Shown: piece by piece, positions 11,401 through 22,228 of the stretch
Layout: each line of letters starts with the position of its first letter
How positions within the stretch are numbered: position 1 is the stretch's first letter
Origin: Phoronis australis
Lineage: Eukaryota > Phoronida > Phoronidae
Direction of reading: 5' to 3'
Assembly: GCA_002633005.1 (NCBI GenBank)
Contig: NMRA01000089.1
Location: forward strand, 601,865-665,864
Length of the DNA stretch: 64,000 nucleotides
Made by a program: the position numbers and the translations under genes
The notes under the pieces: model-generated
Seen by the model: the letters and a program-made list of their open reading frames with translations, nothing else
Told to the model about the DNA's origin: nothing
Database searches by the model: none

Positions 11401-12669
11401 CGATGATAATGTTTTGAGAAGCCAGAGACACCAAGTGGTAGCCAAGAGTGACGAATTCCCTAAGCCTTTATGTTCTGGTGATGTCGAAAAACAGATAGAA
11501 CAAAGCAAAGTTACTAGTAACAACCGTGTTCAGTGTTTGAATGCTAGTCAAGAGCCACCAAGAAACATCATCTCGGACGCAACTGAGATGAGAGCTGACG
11601 ATAGTGAGGAGATACCCACTTTCACCTGGTGGCTTTGGTGATGCCGAAGAAGCAATATCACAAAACAGAGTTATATGTACGCTTAATGACAGAGAGCGAC
11701 GAAAAGACGAGGATACGTTGGGAGGCAACGGCCTCAAGGTGGCGACCAAGAGTAGCAAATTGCCTCCGTTTGGAAGGTCTGGTGGTGGTAAAAGACGGTT
11801 AAAACAAAAAAGAGGTTTCCGCAATAACCGTGTACATTGCTTGAATGCTAAAAGAGACAGAGCCTCGTAGAGGCACCATCCCGGACGAGAATGTTTTGGG
11901 ATGCAACGAATACGAAGTCGTAGCCAAGGGTGGCGACGTATCACCCCGGGCATGTTCTGGTGATGCTAAAGGATGTGAAAAAGAGAGCAATCCGAACTCC
12001 TCAAAGAAACTCAGCTGAGCACGACAACAGAGGGTGGTCCGAACGTATTCCCGGAAGAAGTTGCAGTAGTTGGTACGAGCAGGGACATATATGGGTTAGA
12101 CAGAGAAGGCGAAGAGCGAAAGTTGTCAGTTTTTCGGAGAGTAATTCGTAAAGTGTAATTCGCATTTTCTACGAAAAAGCGTAATAAAAATAACAGGAAT
12201 TAGTCTGGATATGAACCTGCTTTTTTCTTTCCAACTTTCAAGACGTCGCCGTTTCTCGATCTACCAGACTTCGTTCATCGTGACGGAAAACCCGTCGTCA
12301 TTGATCGAGGAAAGTATGGCTGTACTACGTTCCTAGTTGAGCGACTGCAGATGTTCTACGCCCTCAAAGTATTTTGCAAAGAGTCGTCATCTCTATACGA
12401 GGTCAGTAGAGAAATTGAAGTGTTCAAGTTTGTCAATGGGAAAGGAATCGGGCCTCACATTCGAGTGTTTTTCCCGTTGTAGGAAAATTCGATTCACATT
12501 CCGTGGGGAATTTTATTGGACTTCGCAGGAAACGCTACCCACAGTGGGGAGACACTCCATGAACTGCTTAGCAACTACAAGAAGGAAACGTTTGGGTTTA
12601 CTCCACTTACCGATCGAGAGTGGCTTGACATCTTGATCAAGATGTGTGAACAAATTAATGTTCTCAACA
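11401..12669 (+). pseudogene. broken protein-kinase-like gene, copy 1
   Basis: The 5' part (11401-12150) holds about four degenerate coding units, each opening with an acidic word like DEDTLG or DDSEE and, in two of them, closing with NNRV-CLNA. The kinase-like part (about 12250-12666) shows, in order, a glycine-loop-like GKYGCTTFLVE, a VAIK-like YALKVF, an alphaC-like REIEVFKF, and a linker/alphaE-like TLHELLSN...REWLDILIKMCE. This order matches the N-lobe and hinge of eukaryotic protein kinases. Breaks: a TAG after 12480 where copy 2 has GAG, a shift to another frame for the second half, a 14-bp deletion near 11617 relative to copy 2, and loss of everything after 12669. A pyrimidine-rich tract before 12250 may be a relic 3' splice site. 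Non-functional as assembled; sequencing errors cannot be excluded. Confidence 0.55.
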
Positions 12670-12913
12670 GAGCAGGGCCCGGTCTCTAATCTTTGTACTC
12701 GAAACGAACTCGAAACTATTTTTGGCAATTTCTCTGCTCCTTTTGTGCGAACTTAAGATAGTTGGTTATCAGACTGTGCTCGAATACATTATAGTTTATG
12801 CATATGAGTTTCTAGTTAAAGTTTGCCCTTGAAGACCCTTATATTCGTGCTACAAACTCGAGTAAAAACTCGAAATTTCGAGTTCAAACTCGAACTTATT
12901 GCTTTAATATTGG
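12670..12913 (+). repeat. CTCGA-rich repeat ending at an assembly junction
   Basis: Sequence from 12670 to the N at 12914 is absent from the second kinase-like copy. It resembles 36262-36400 (shared words around GTCTAATCTTT and TTTTTGGCA). It contains a perfect 18-bp palindrome AACTCGAAATTTCGAGTT at 12867-12884 among several CTCGA words. It could be one end of a mobile element present on one haplotype. Confidence 0.5.
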
Positions 12914-12914
12914 N
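12914..12914. other. single-N assembly junction
   Basis: A lone N is followed at 12915 by sequence that restarts the 11411 segment, so two contigs appear to have been joined here. Confidence 0.7.
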
Positions 12915-14460
12915 GTTTTGAGAAGCCAGAGACACCAAGTGGTAGCCAAGAGTGACGAATTCCCTAAGCCTTTATGTTCTGGTGATGTCGAAAAACAGAT
13001 AGAACAAAGCAAAGTTACTAGTAACAACCGTGTTCAGTGTTTGAATGCTAGTCAAGAGCCACCAAGAAACATCATCTCGGACGCAACTGAGATGAGAGCT
13101 GACGATAGTGAGGAGATAGCCAAAAATAACGATTTACTTTCACCTGGTGGCTTTAGTGATGCCGAAGAAGCAATATTACAAAACAGAGTTATATCTACGC
13201 TTAATGACAGAGAGCGACGAAAAGACGAGGATACGTTGGGAGGCAACGGCCTCAAGGTGGCGACCAAGAGTAGCAAATTGCCTCCGTTTAGAAGGTCTGG
13301 TGGTGGTAAAAGACGGTTAAAACAAAAAAGAGGTTTCCGCAATAACCGTGTACATTGCTTGAATGCTAAAAGAGACAGAGCCTCGTAGAGGCATCATCCC
13401 GGACGAGAATGATTTGGGATGCAACGAATACGAAGGCGTAGCCAAGGGTGGCGACGTATCACCCGGGCATGTTCTGGTGATGCTAAAGGATGTGAAGATG
13501 AGAGCAATCCGAACTCCTCAAAGAAACTGAGCATGGCAACAGAGGGTGGTCCACACGTGTTCCCGGAAGAAGTTGCAGTAGTTGGTACGAGCGGGGACAT
13601 ACATGGCTTAGACAGAGAAGGCGAAGAGCGAAAGTTGTCAGTTTTTCGGAGAGTAATTCGTAAAGTGAAATTTGTATTTTCTACGAAAAAGCGTAATAAA
13701 AATAACAGGAATTAGTCTGGATATGAATCTGCTTTTTCTTTCCAACTTTCGCAGTTTCTCGATCTATCAGACTTTGCTTTGTTATGATTAGGTTCATCGT
13801 GACGGAAAACCCGTCGTCATTGATCGAGGAAATTATGGCTGTACGTTCCTAGTTGAGCAACTGCAGATGTTCTACGCCCTCAAAGTATTTTGCAAAGAGT
13901 CGTCATCTCTATACGAGGTCAGTAGAGAGATCGAAGTGTTCAAGTTTGTCAATGGGAAAGCAATCGGGCCTCATATTCGAGTGTTTTTTCCCGTTGGAGG
14001 AAAATTCGATTCACTTTCCGTGGGGAATTTTATTGGAATTCGCAGGAAACCCTAGCCACAGTGCGGAGACACTCCATGAACTGCTTAGCAACTACGAGAA
14101 GGAAACGTTTGGGTTTACTCCACTTACCGATCGAGAGTGGCTTGACGTCTTGATCAAGATGTGTGAACAAATTAATGTTCTCAACATGTTGAGAGCTGTG
14201 AGTCCGGACAGCATTGTAGTCATCAAATGGTTCGTACAAGGTGCAGCTACTGGATTTCCGAGACGAAACGTTGTTGAAGAACAATCCTTGTACAACTCAC
14301 TACGGCGACTTTATTAAGGTGTACGATCTGAGGATTCTCGTCAACTGGGAGACACATTCTAACAAAAGATTCTACGATGCTTCCCAACTAATGTCTCAAG
14401 GACCAGCATGAGCTACTTGGGATGACGTCATCAAGGCCTTGAGGACAGAAAAGAGCGCCA
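12915..14460 (+). pseudogene. broken protein-kinase-like gene, copy 2 (likely the other allele)
   Basis: This copy matches copy 1 from its first base at an offset of about 1504 and extends further. The degenerate N-terminal units are followed by a basic stretch ending about 13715. The kinase part shows GNYGC at 13828-13842, YALKVF with the VAIK-type lysine at 13882-13884, REIEVFKF, and after a frame change TLHELLSN and REWLDVLIKMCE. The catalytic loop is degraded: no HxD is readable where PDSIVVI stands. A DFG-like triplet reads DFI at 14307-14315 within DFIKV. A 16-nt insertion near 13777 brings a stop that copy 1 lacks. The domain order and the HELL...W...CE pattern resemble invertebrate kinases whose usual loop is HNDLK. 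I infer a dead kinase; substrate and pathway are unknown. Confidence 0.55.
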
Positions 14461-15214
14461 CCTGCTCTGTCTTTGAAAAATGGTTTCTTTTTCGGAAATA
14501 GAAGTAATTTTCCCCTCTAATGCAAGTTTGGTATGGATGTGCCGAAACCTGGCCTTAGCATTATGCTCACTGCAAAACATCAGGGCACACTCGAAGCGTC
14601 TGGTAAACATCAGCAACGGGTGCGGAGCCATAATTACGGTCGCATCATAGACAATACTTAGACATCTGTGTGACCAACTTGTGAAGTTACTGAACTTGCT
14701 AATGTGATGTGGTGAGCATATGACTGTCATCTGATTAAGCTGGAGTACTTACGGCCATTGCTAGAAACTCAATCTAATTTTGATTAGACGATTACCTTCT
14801 TTGTGTTTATTTAATTTTTCGATGTTACTAATAGCTGGCCAAGGCTACGCATCCAGTAGATATTATTTATTTATGAAGTATTTATTCCTCTTTTAACCAA
14901 CATACGGAGGAGTGTACTGCAACACTAATTGCAGTGACATCTGTGGCCTTTTCGTGGAATTCACTCAGTAATTTGTACGGAATTTAAACTCCATAAAATG
15001 TCTTTCAATGAATTGAAGTACAGGTAAAAACTCTTTGCGTAATCATTTTATGTGTTGAATCACTACAAACCTGCTGTACTGCTGTCTATTCTTACACAAA
15101 AACGGGTTCTTTTCTAGCTCATAAAGTGGACGTTTTTGGAGGGAATTTTAATTCATAAGGGATACATTTTTCGATTTATGATTAAGACAAGGCAATAGAC
15201 AATCAGACCTTGCC
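14461..15214. other. intergenic sequence, nothing recognised
   Basis: This is AT-rich sequence with no frame, splice pair or repeat that I can support. Confidence 0.4.
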
Positions 15215-16159
15215 ATGAAAAAAACACATTTGAGCGATACGTCACGTGCGTACCTCTTACGTGAGTACCCTTTGGTCGACATCCTAAATAATGACAATTC
15301 ACTCCATCTCGCATCGTATATACCACAACGCACAGCCGTTTACAACTTCCATTCCGTCAGCACTGCGAGGAAACTGGCGCGATCGTATCAACGACGACGA
15401 GTTTTCCAGTTTGAGAAAGTTCGCAAAATTGCATTGGAGAAGTTTTTTTAAGATAACCTGCAAAATGTCAAACTTTTAAAGTTTAGGCTCTCGCAGTTCC
15501 GATGGAGATATCACCGCATTACCAAAAATAGTGTAAAAAAATCCAAAAGTATCTGTGGGACCACTTCCAAAACTGTTTGTATTCGAACGGCGAAATGAAG
15601 GTAAGGCCTATGTTGCGGAAAGTGGTAAGACCAGGGTTTACAAAGAACTGCTTTTACTGACATTGCCTATCAATTTCAAAATATCAATTTTGTGTGAATG
15701 ACTCCCATGGTTTACAACTCTCGGTTAAATTCTAAGCCACTATGGGGAACAGTTACCCCATCTCCAAGCCTAAAATGGCCGATAGTCGTAAAAGCGCGAC
15801 CATGTGCGATAGCCTAGGCTCTGCTCGTTCACTTGGCAAATTATACAAAAATGAGGCATTCCTCCACCACAGTTCAAACTGTAAAATGGAACGCAGTGAT
15901 TACAATTTCGGAAAACTTAAGTTAAATCCGGAAGAGACCTACTCTTTTCTGGATTTCGCTCAATTGAGTACTACAAACGGACCATATTCCCAGTGTCTAG
16001 GTCAAACTTGTCGTTTGTTGCACGGGATGAATGAATGTATTTTAATGAAGCAAACTCAGACTACGTGTGTCCTATTCTCATTGTGTCCATGTGTGTCCAT
16101 ATCCATGTCCATGAACATCTCCGTGGTGTCATTTAGACTCAGTACGCGCTAAAGAAAAG

Positions 16160-18230
16160 TGTCTTTCGCCTGGTGAAATGTCTTGCGGAAGTTTTTTTGA
16201 CAGGATGTTTTTCTGTCGTTCGAGTCGGAAAATTTGAACAGCGCAGGGAATTCGCTCTTAGATTTGTCTAGTTTGCATCTTCAACGACTTTGATGGCATT
16301 TGAATCGCAGATGAGTTCTATAATTTTGGCGGCTATTATTTCAGTGTGTATTTTCTCCTATTTCAAATTGCGTTCTCAGCTACTCGAATATACGTGTCGG
16401 TCAGAGAGTGTCGATTTTTAAAACTTTTGCATCTGCAATTAGTCTTACGGTTTCATCAAATACCTCAGGCATTGCATCAATTACTCAAATATCTTGCCGG
16501 TCCTAAGGTCCGCCGGAGATAAAAAAATAAGGCGAACGGAAACACTACATAAATTTAACTCAGAGAAACCACCAAATAGAAGAACAAACACACAATGCTA
16601 ACGCTATCCGAAGATTGAGACTAATGAATGGTGAGAAAATGAACACGCATTTCACTACAGTCCCATCATCTACAAACTTTAGTTGTAACACAGAATGCAA
16701 AATATTACCGTATCAAAACTGTATGACATGCGTCAAGGACTAAGACATTCAGCTTCAGAAATTGTTGTTCACTGCGCCACCTACATGTACCGAGAGGCAA
16801 ACAATACGACATGTTTAATAACAACTGTCATCACTTAATTAAAAGCTAATTTGATCAGTTTGTAACACTAACAGTTTGCCTGGGTCATTAATCAAACCGT
16901 TAATTATTTTCGAAGCAGATATCATTACCTCTGTAATCTATAAGATCAACGATACATTTTGTTATTGAATCTACCTTTAAAAGGATACCAAACCCAGTTT
17001 TGGCTTATTAACAGAAATTAAAACGACTTTCCAATCCAATTTTCTGAAACAAAATAATGTTCTATAATCCTCAATATTCAGCAAAAGTTTGAAGGAAAAA
17101 ACATTCGATGTCTGCTAAAGGGGCAAGCGTGACTTACGCTTTTAGCGAATTGCAAGTCAATTGTGGGTGGGAAACCCACCAAGAACCCTAATATCCAATC
17201 TGTGAGGTAGGGAGTATGACTTTTAAGCTGCTACCTTCAGTATCTTTCAAGGTGGACGCTAATGATGCATTAGCAAGTGACAGAACGGGGATTCGTTGAA
17301 ATCACCAAAACAAGGTTTGGTATCGTATTAAAGCGGCACACCCTCCGTAGCAATTGACTAAAACAGGGAAATCATGAAATAGGCTAACTAACTCTAACAC
17401 GAGATTCTCAGAAATAGGTTTCTGACATCAAAGTGAATCGAGAAACTAATTCTGATTAATATTAAAAGACCCAGTACTGAAACAGTTGGCCATGCAAACC
17501 TGACAAATTTGACATTTCGATAGCTTTTTAAGCTGTTAATGTCCAGAATGCTTTGTTTGGTGGTGAAAAGTATTTACTTTTATGGTTTAGCGATGTTTGA
17601 GACATTATGTACCTGTGGTTGGATGACTTGGTTTAGAACTGGCGTAATTTGCGTGGCGAATAAGGAGGAAATGTTCCTATTCACAAATAAAACACAGTCT
17701 ATAGGCCTAATCGTCTGTGAGAACAATCTGCGCCACCACCATACGGCAGTATAACACCAAATGCCAATTTTGTATTCTCGTTGGTCACATCCCGTTGGTT
17801 ATCCCATTCGATCGTCAGCCCTTGAGCCCCACTGATGATATATCTGATTTTCCCCATTAATTTACATCAATGTGACGAAGTATTTGTCTAATGGAAAAAA
17901 AGTCAAGTGTGGTTGTCAAAACATGGACAAGGTTTCTGCTGATGTTCCTGGAGTTTTATAAGCTTAATTGTTGAAGAATGTTCTTGAAATTGACGATTAA
18001 TCGAGCAAATCGATTGTTGGTAAAGAGTTTCCTAACTACAGATGGGAAACTGTCAGAGAATTATCTGGAGGTTAGCAAAATGTGGAATGGTGTACCATAG
18101 GACGGACTAAGGGTTCACGGAAACGTGATTTGTAACATTCAATAAACACACTAGAGACGACATCACCATTGCTGACCTTTTTCTTTCAAGCTAATGATAA
18201 AGACACGTAACATTGTCACATATCTACGAC
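16160..18230. other. intergenic sequence, nothing recognised
   Basis: This is about 2 kb of AT-rich sequence. A small GC-rich hairpin (GGTGGGAAACCCACC, 17166-17180) is visible but isolated. No gene can be supported. Confidence 0.4.
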
Positions 18231-18239
18231 CACGGTTCA

Positions 18240-18440
18240 GGCGTTTGTAGCTCCCGTACAAGTGGGTCGGTTTTGACGGCAGTTTTGTGGACTAAGTGGG
18301 AAGTGATTGTCACAAATGGTATTCAGTAGTTCCTCGAAATTGTTTTGAGTAAATTGAGTCCGGGGAATTTGGCCTCTACTTTTGTCTCCTCGGATACGAT
18401 GAGCGGCCATTTTATGAGCACATCCGTGTTGAGTCTTGAA
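18240..18440. repeat. diverged dispersed repeat, related to 41160-41340
   Basis: A block around AGTGATTGTCACAAATGGTA is mirrored, diverged but collinear, at 41160-41340 (AGTGATTGCCACGAATGATA). The flanks also share words such as TTTGACCTCT/TTTGGCCTCT. The minus strand here carries a readable frame to about 18548, but the second copy does not, so I call it repeat rather than gene. Confidence 0.45.
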
Positions 18441-18819
18441 TTTTTGGCGTGAATCCATGTACCCTTCAGACAAGTGGAAATTGTCAAAAATCTGGTGGGT
18501 AATGTTATATTTTAATATGAATTTCTGTAATGTTGAGTGAAAGAGCATTCGGATTATGTTCTCCTTTCTTTAGATAAAAAAGGCCAAAATTGCACTTTTT
18601 GTCATTTTTTGTATCTTGAAATTTTCCGGTGGACGTAGCAGGGGAAATTGAAATGGATTAGTTGAATATTACCATCTTTGAGAAAGCCCATTGAGAGTAC
18701 GTTCTGTCACTTATGCCTTTTTCAGGTGCCTTGAGACAAGATGCAAACAAGGGCGTTTATTGACCCAGACTAGTGATAACGTCAAAATCAATCACTCGAA
18801 CTGTAGTCTTAGTCCTTAG

Positions 18820-19146
18820 CAGTTGCGGATCCAGGATTTTGAGTTGGGGGGCCAGGGCAGAATATAAACCAGGATTTTGCCCCTCAGACATTCGCACCCG
18901 CTAAGTGCCAAATGAAATTGTAGAAAATTTCCGTGTCTCCGGTGGGACCTGAACCCAGGTTGCAGGAGCGACGGTCAATCATCCGAACCATTTGGCCAAG
19001 AGGCAATTGCTACTTGGCAAGCGGCTTAGATAGACTTTATTTGACAGTACGTGTCGTCGCAACCGGAAGTCACTCTTCACAACAAAATATGGGCGATTTT
19101 TGGGGGGAATGGCCCCCTTGTCCCCCCCCCCTTAAATCCCCCACTG
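18820..19146 (+). mobile_element. short TIR element with a 5-bp target duplication
   Basis: It begins CAGTTGCGGATCCAGG and ends with TAAATCCCCCACTG, imperfect inverted ends of the CAGNGGCGGATCC family seen four more times in this window. CTTAG flanks both ends (18815-18819 and 19147-19151). There is no transposase frame. It carries a tRNA-like segment on its minus strand. Confidence 0.65.
18934..19005 (-). tRNA. tRNA-like segment (probably a tRNA-derived relic, not a working tRNA)
   Basis: On the minus strand an A-box-like TGGCCAAATGG is followed 43 nt later by a B-box-like GGTTCAGGTCC, the spacing of a tRNA gene. The 5' TGCCTCT partly pairs with the 3' GGAGACA. The anticodon-arm stem does not pair well. 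It therefore looks like a degenerate tRNA or the head of a tRNA-derived SINE, carried within a TIR element. Confidence 0.4.
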
Positions 19147-19427
19147 CTTAGGAGTGCAACAAGTATAATGTAAGCATTCATTGACGACTTGTGAACAGGT
19201 AGAAATTATTGTAGGATTTATTGTAGGATTTTCAAATTACACGGAACACATTTCGTAATGGAATTGCTTACGTCATCATATATATCATTTGGTACAATTC
19301 ATACTCCTGAAACTCCGAATAGTCCTGTTGATCTCTAAACACTCACTTGATTAGCTATATACATGTTGCGTAATATACTTTCAAGTCCTACAGTATAACT
19401 AAACACGACTCGCAAGGTTCTGCGTGT

Positions 19428-19433
19428 TTTATT
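19428..19433 (-). terminator. candidate polyadenylation signal
   Basis: AATAAA on the minus strand lies about 145 nt beyond the stop codon of the two-exon gene end at 19578, a reasonable 3' UTR length. Confidence 0.4.
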
Positions 19434-19577
19434 TGTCACATAATTGAGTTCTTCACAAAAATGCTCTGTTCGGTACAAACTGAACGAGTTTGTTTTTTCT
19501 GTCTGTTTTGTGACGTCAAACAATATGACGCGATGGAGACTCTAAAGGGGAAACGGGAATTGATGAGGTTCACATAA

Positions 19578-19777
19578 CTAATAATCCGGTGACAGTCCTG
19601 TATCGATAAGTTTTCCAAATATGTCTTGCATGTCGCCCCACGCCGAACTTTTCATTCCCATTTTCAACAACGGCCGTTTGTCGCCTGTCTCAACAGCCAT
19701 CAGGGCCTCCACCAGCTGGTCGGTTTCGTGAAGTTTCAATCCAACTCGACGTCGGAAGTCGTCGATGGATTTGCTTA
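19578..19777 (-). CDS. terminal exon of an unrecognised gene
   Basis: This is a 200-nt exon. The acceptor is a strong polypyrimidine tract ending CCAG at 19778. The first two bases complete a codon begun in the previous exon (phase 1), then 65 codons run to TAG at 19580-19578. The protein end includes SIDDFRRRVGLKLHE, an amphipathic leucine-bearing stretch (DQLVEALMAVE), KRPLLKMGMKSSAW and a C-terminal LSPDY. It is charged, with no membrane segment, so probably intracellular or an extramembrane domain. The phase matches the upstream exon exactly. I do not recognise the family; a helical interaction domain is a possibility only. Confidence 0.7.
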
Positions 19778-19860
19778 CTGGAAAAAAAGCATGACGCATA
19801 CATGTCAACCATTTCTAGCTCCAACCATGACACTTTTTAAAGAGGGTGAGCGAAACGACT

Positions 19861-20080
19861 GAGGTAACTATAGGCCTCTCTCAGTGTTACCAACAGTCAT
19901 GGAGTTTTTAGAGGAGATCGTTCACTCTGAGGTTTATGAGCATCTTTCGAAAAATGATGTTATTTCAGTCTGGTTTTAGGCCTGAGCATTCCACAGGCAC
20001 AGCTTCGATTGTACAGATTACTTGGTGTCCAGCTTGGACGGGGGACACCTTACTAGAACTGGGATTAAGTTAGACCTCAG
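19861..20080 (+). mobile_element. non-LTR retrotransposon fragment (RT N-terminal region)
   Basis: The frame reads YRPLSVLPTVMEFLEEIV at the start of the RT domain, then after a shift the QSGFRPEHST-like motif and DYLVSSLDGGHLT. The fragment has stops and frame changes. The segment 51690-52100 carries the same family (DYLLSSMD...). Confidence 0.6.
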
Positions 20081-20349
20081 TGAAAATACCTTTTACATGG
20101 CCGCCACCATTGGTGTCTTCTGAACAAGCTCGCTATGGTATGGTGGAGAGAGAGTGGTTCAAACTAGCGATTATTAAGGTAGAGGTTGCAGCAATTATCG
20201 TCGTAGTTCACACAAATGTTCAAACTTTTTCTGGTGCTGTGAATGTACAAATCATCGTCGTCAACTTGTGACCAAAACAAAATATTCGAATGCCGTGAAC
20301 TGACCGGAAATGTAGAACAATACACGTTACAGAGACATATGGACCTTAC

Positions 20350-20463
20350 CTACTAGAGCGGACGCTACTTCGTCCACAGGCTTGTCGGCGAAAAGTTCGC
20401 TCATAATCCAGTTTTTCTGTCCATCTAGAAAATTTTCAAGCGTCTGCAATGGTGGTCGACGGA
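20350..20463 (-). CDS. penultimate exon of the same unrecognised gene
   Basis: A 114-nt exon lies between a CCAG acceptor (20464-20465) and a GTAAGG donor (20349-20344). Both borders are phase 1, so it joins in frame to the exon at 19777 across a 572-bp intron. It encodes LQTLENFLDGQKNWIMSELF and ADKPVDEVASALVG, soluble and mildly acidic. No upstream exon can be recognised before the repeats at 21.1 kb, so the gene may extend further right within or beyond the repeats, or be a truncated remnant. Two good splice sites with agreeing phase make chance unlikely. Confidence 0.7.
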
Positions 20464-21057
20464 CTGGAAAAGGGAAATATTTTAGACTCATTTATGTGGT
20501 TTCGTGTAATTAGAATGCGAAGTTGGTTTCATTTCATCTGTGCAAGTCAGACACATTGAATTTCCATTGCGATAATTTCGCGATAAAAAACACTGTCCCA
20601 AGTGAACGGTGCCCAATGTCAAAGTCACAACTATCGATTCACATTGCTCATCAGTCACTTCGTAGACTCATTGAAACCTATGTCGCTTTCAGCGGTATGA
20701 CGTCACCAAGAAGGAAGAGGTTTTCTAAAATTGATGTACAATTACTGACAGCCATGTTACGTAGTGACTCTCTTGAGATTTTAATCACATGATGGTTTTT
20801 CAAATGTCTTTTATAATTGACTGTCCGTTAATCGTGTTACTAGCCAATTCGATCCTAATTTGCCATGGAGAGTATAGCACTCTACTCATTTAATGCAGTT
20901 AAATGCACTGCAGATGATGAGATCAAACATATGTATTTGGGAACTGTGTTGGTAACGGGCACATTAATCGTAGCTACGTAAGACTGTGTAAAGTACATTG
21001 TCGTTAGATAGTACTTTGGCACAAGGAACTTATCCGATCAATCATCGAACCAGAGTC

Positions 21058-21163
21058 GTTGTATAACGTTCGTGGTGACAACTGTGGGTTATTGTACCGA
21101 CCTGCAAGCTGATTTAAACGAGGGCGAAGCCCGCGTGTTTAGGTCAGCTTGCATGTCGCGAAT
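21058..21163 (+). repeat. conserved hairpin element, copy 1
   Basis: A unique-looking left part (TTGTATAACGTTCGTGGTGA...) is followed by an inverted repeat at 21103-21153, TGCAAGCTGATTTAAACG with its near reverse complement around a GGGCGAAGCCC core. A second copy lies inverted at 52200-52305 with the same left part and hairpin, though with different loop and outer-arm bases. Confidence 0.65.
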
Positions 21164-21324
21164 GGAACGGACTTAAAAGAAACTTGGAACGAGTAAAATA
21201 GACTAAATTATACTATTCAAAATGATTCTGTGGCACTAAAACAGAAGTAAAAAATGTTTACCAAGTATTGCGGTTTGTTTGCAAAGATATTTTAACAGGG
21301 GAATGTCAATGACCCTAATAATTA

Positions 21325-22186
21325 TTGAGGAATTTCCCATCTGTCAGTGATCGGAAAACTTTTTCTAAAATTTTGAATGTGGGCCTTTCTGATTGGGCTA
21401 CGGAGAAAAATGAATTGTATGAATGCCAAGCAGGGTTCCAAAAGGGAATTTATAGCACTGTCGACCAAATTTTTACATTGTCAACTATGGTTCAAAAGTA
21501 CATAAGCAAAAAAGGACATCTTTTCTACTGTATATTCATTGATTTTTTGAAGCATTTGACAAGAACCCCCCATCAGTTGCTGTGGCTCAGAATACTAAAC
21601 GTTCATGGTTCCCAACTTCACAATCAATGTACACCAAACTTCGAATGTGTGTGAGATCGCAGGGTGATACAATTAAAGTTTTGATTGCAACATTGGCACT
21701 AGACAAGGTTGTATGTTAAGTACTGTTTTGTTTACATTGTACTTGAATGAATTTGTAGAAGGTATCCATTCTAGTAATGGCGATGGTATTTTTCTTAGTC
21801 AAAACGTCTCTGAAGTGAAGGTATTGTCGGTTATATGACGACGACTGGCCTTGTGTGCTTACTCTGCAGTTAAACTGCAAAAACTGCTGTGTGCTTTAAA
21901 TAAGTTCTGTCAGGAATGGGACATGTCCGTACTCCTAAGTATGTTACATGTTGTTCTTTTGTACAGTGGGCCTATGGCTTTTATTACAGAAATAAATTTA
22001 AAAAAAAACAAAATTTCTTTTGATGTCAAAGCATTTTCCTTTAGTTTCAAATTTCAAAAAAAATATGTGACAACTGCTTGTCACTTCGTCAATTTTTACC
22101 ACAAGGCAAACCATGTCTCTTTATTTGGTATGGCAAGACATAGACGGAGCACATTTCCTCTGTATGGAAAACGTGACATTTGACCT
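21325..22186 (+). mobile_element. non-LTR retrotransposon RT fragment, second family
   Basis: The readable order is an RT start like RKTFSKILN, the QAGF-KG-STVDQIFTL motif, YCIFIDF, LYLNEFVEGIHSSNGDG, and AVKLQKLLCALNKFCQEWD. The catalytic YADD box between the last two is destroyed. Frame changes occur near 21550 and 21840. The wording differs from the 19.9-kb fragment, so it is a separate LINE family (RTE-like wording is my inference). Confidence 0.65.
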
Positions 22187-22228
22187 TTGTTGTAAACAAA
22201 ACAATGTCGATTTCAAGCCGCAGCTAGT

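Noticed and set aside
15215-15451. A 78-codon ATG frame (+) that reads like protein
   Set aside because: An overlapping frame reads equally well, and there is no homology or splice evidence.
15742-16152. A 136-codon ATG frame (+) with fairly balanced composition in its first two thirds
   Set aside because: No recognisable domain, no splice sites in phase, and a low-complexity Ser/Met tail (SISMSMNISVVS); not enough to call a gene.
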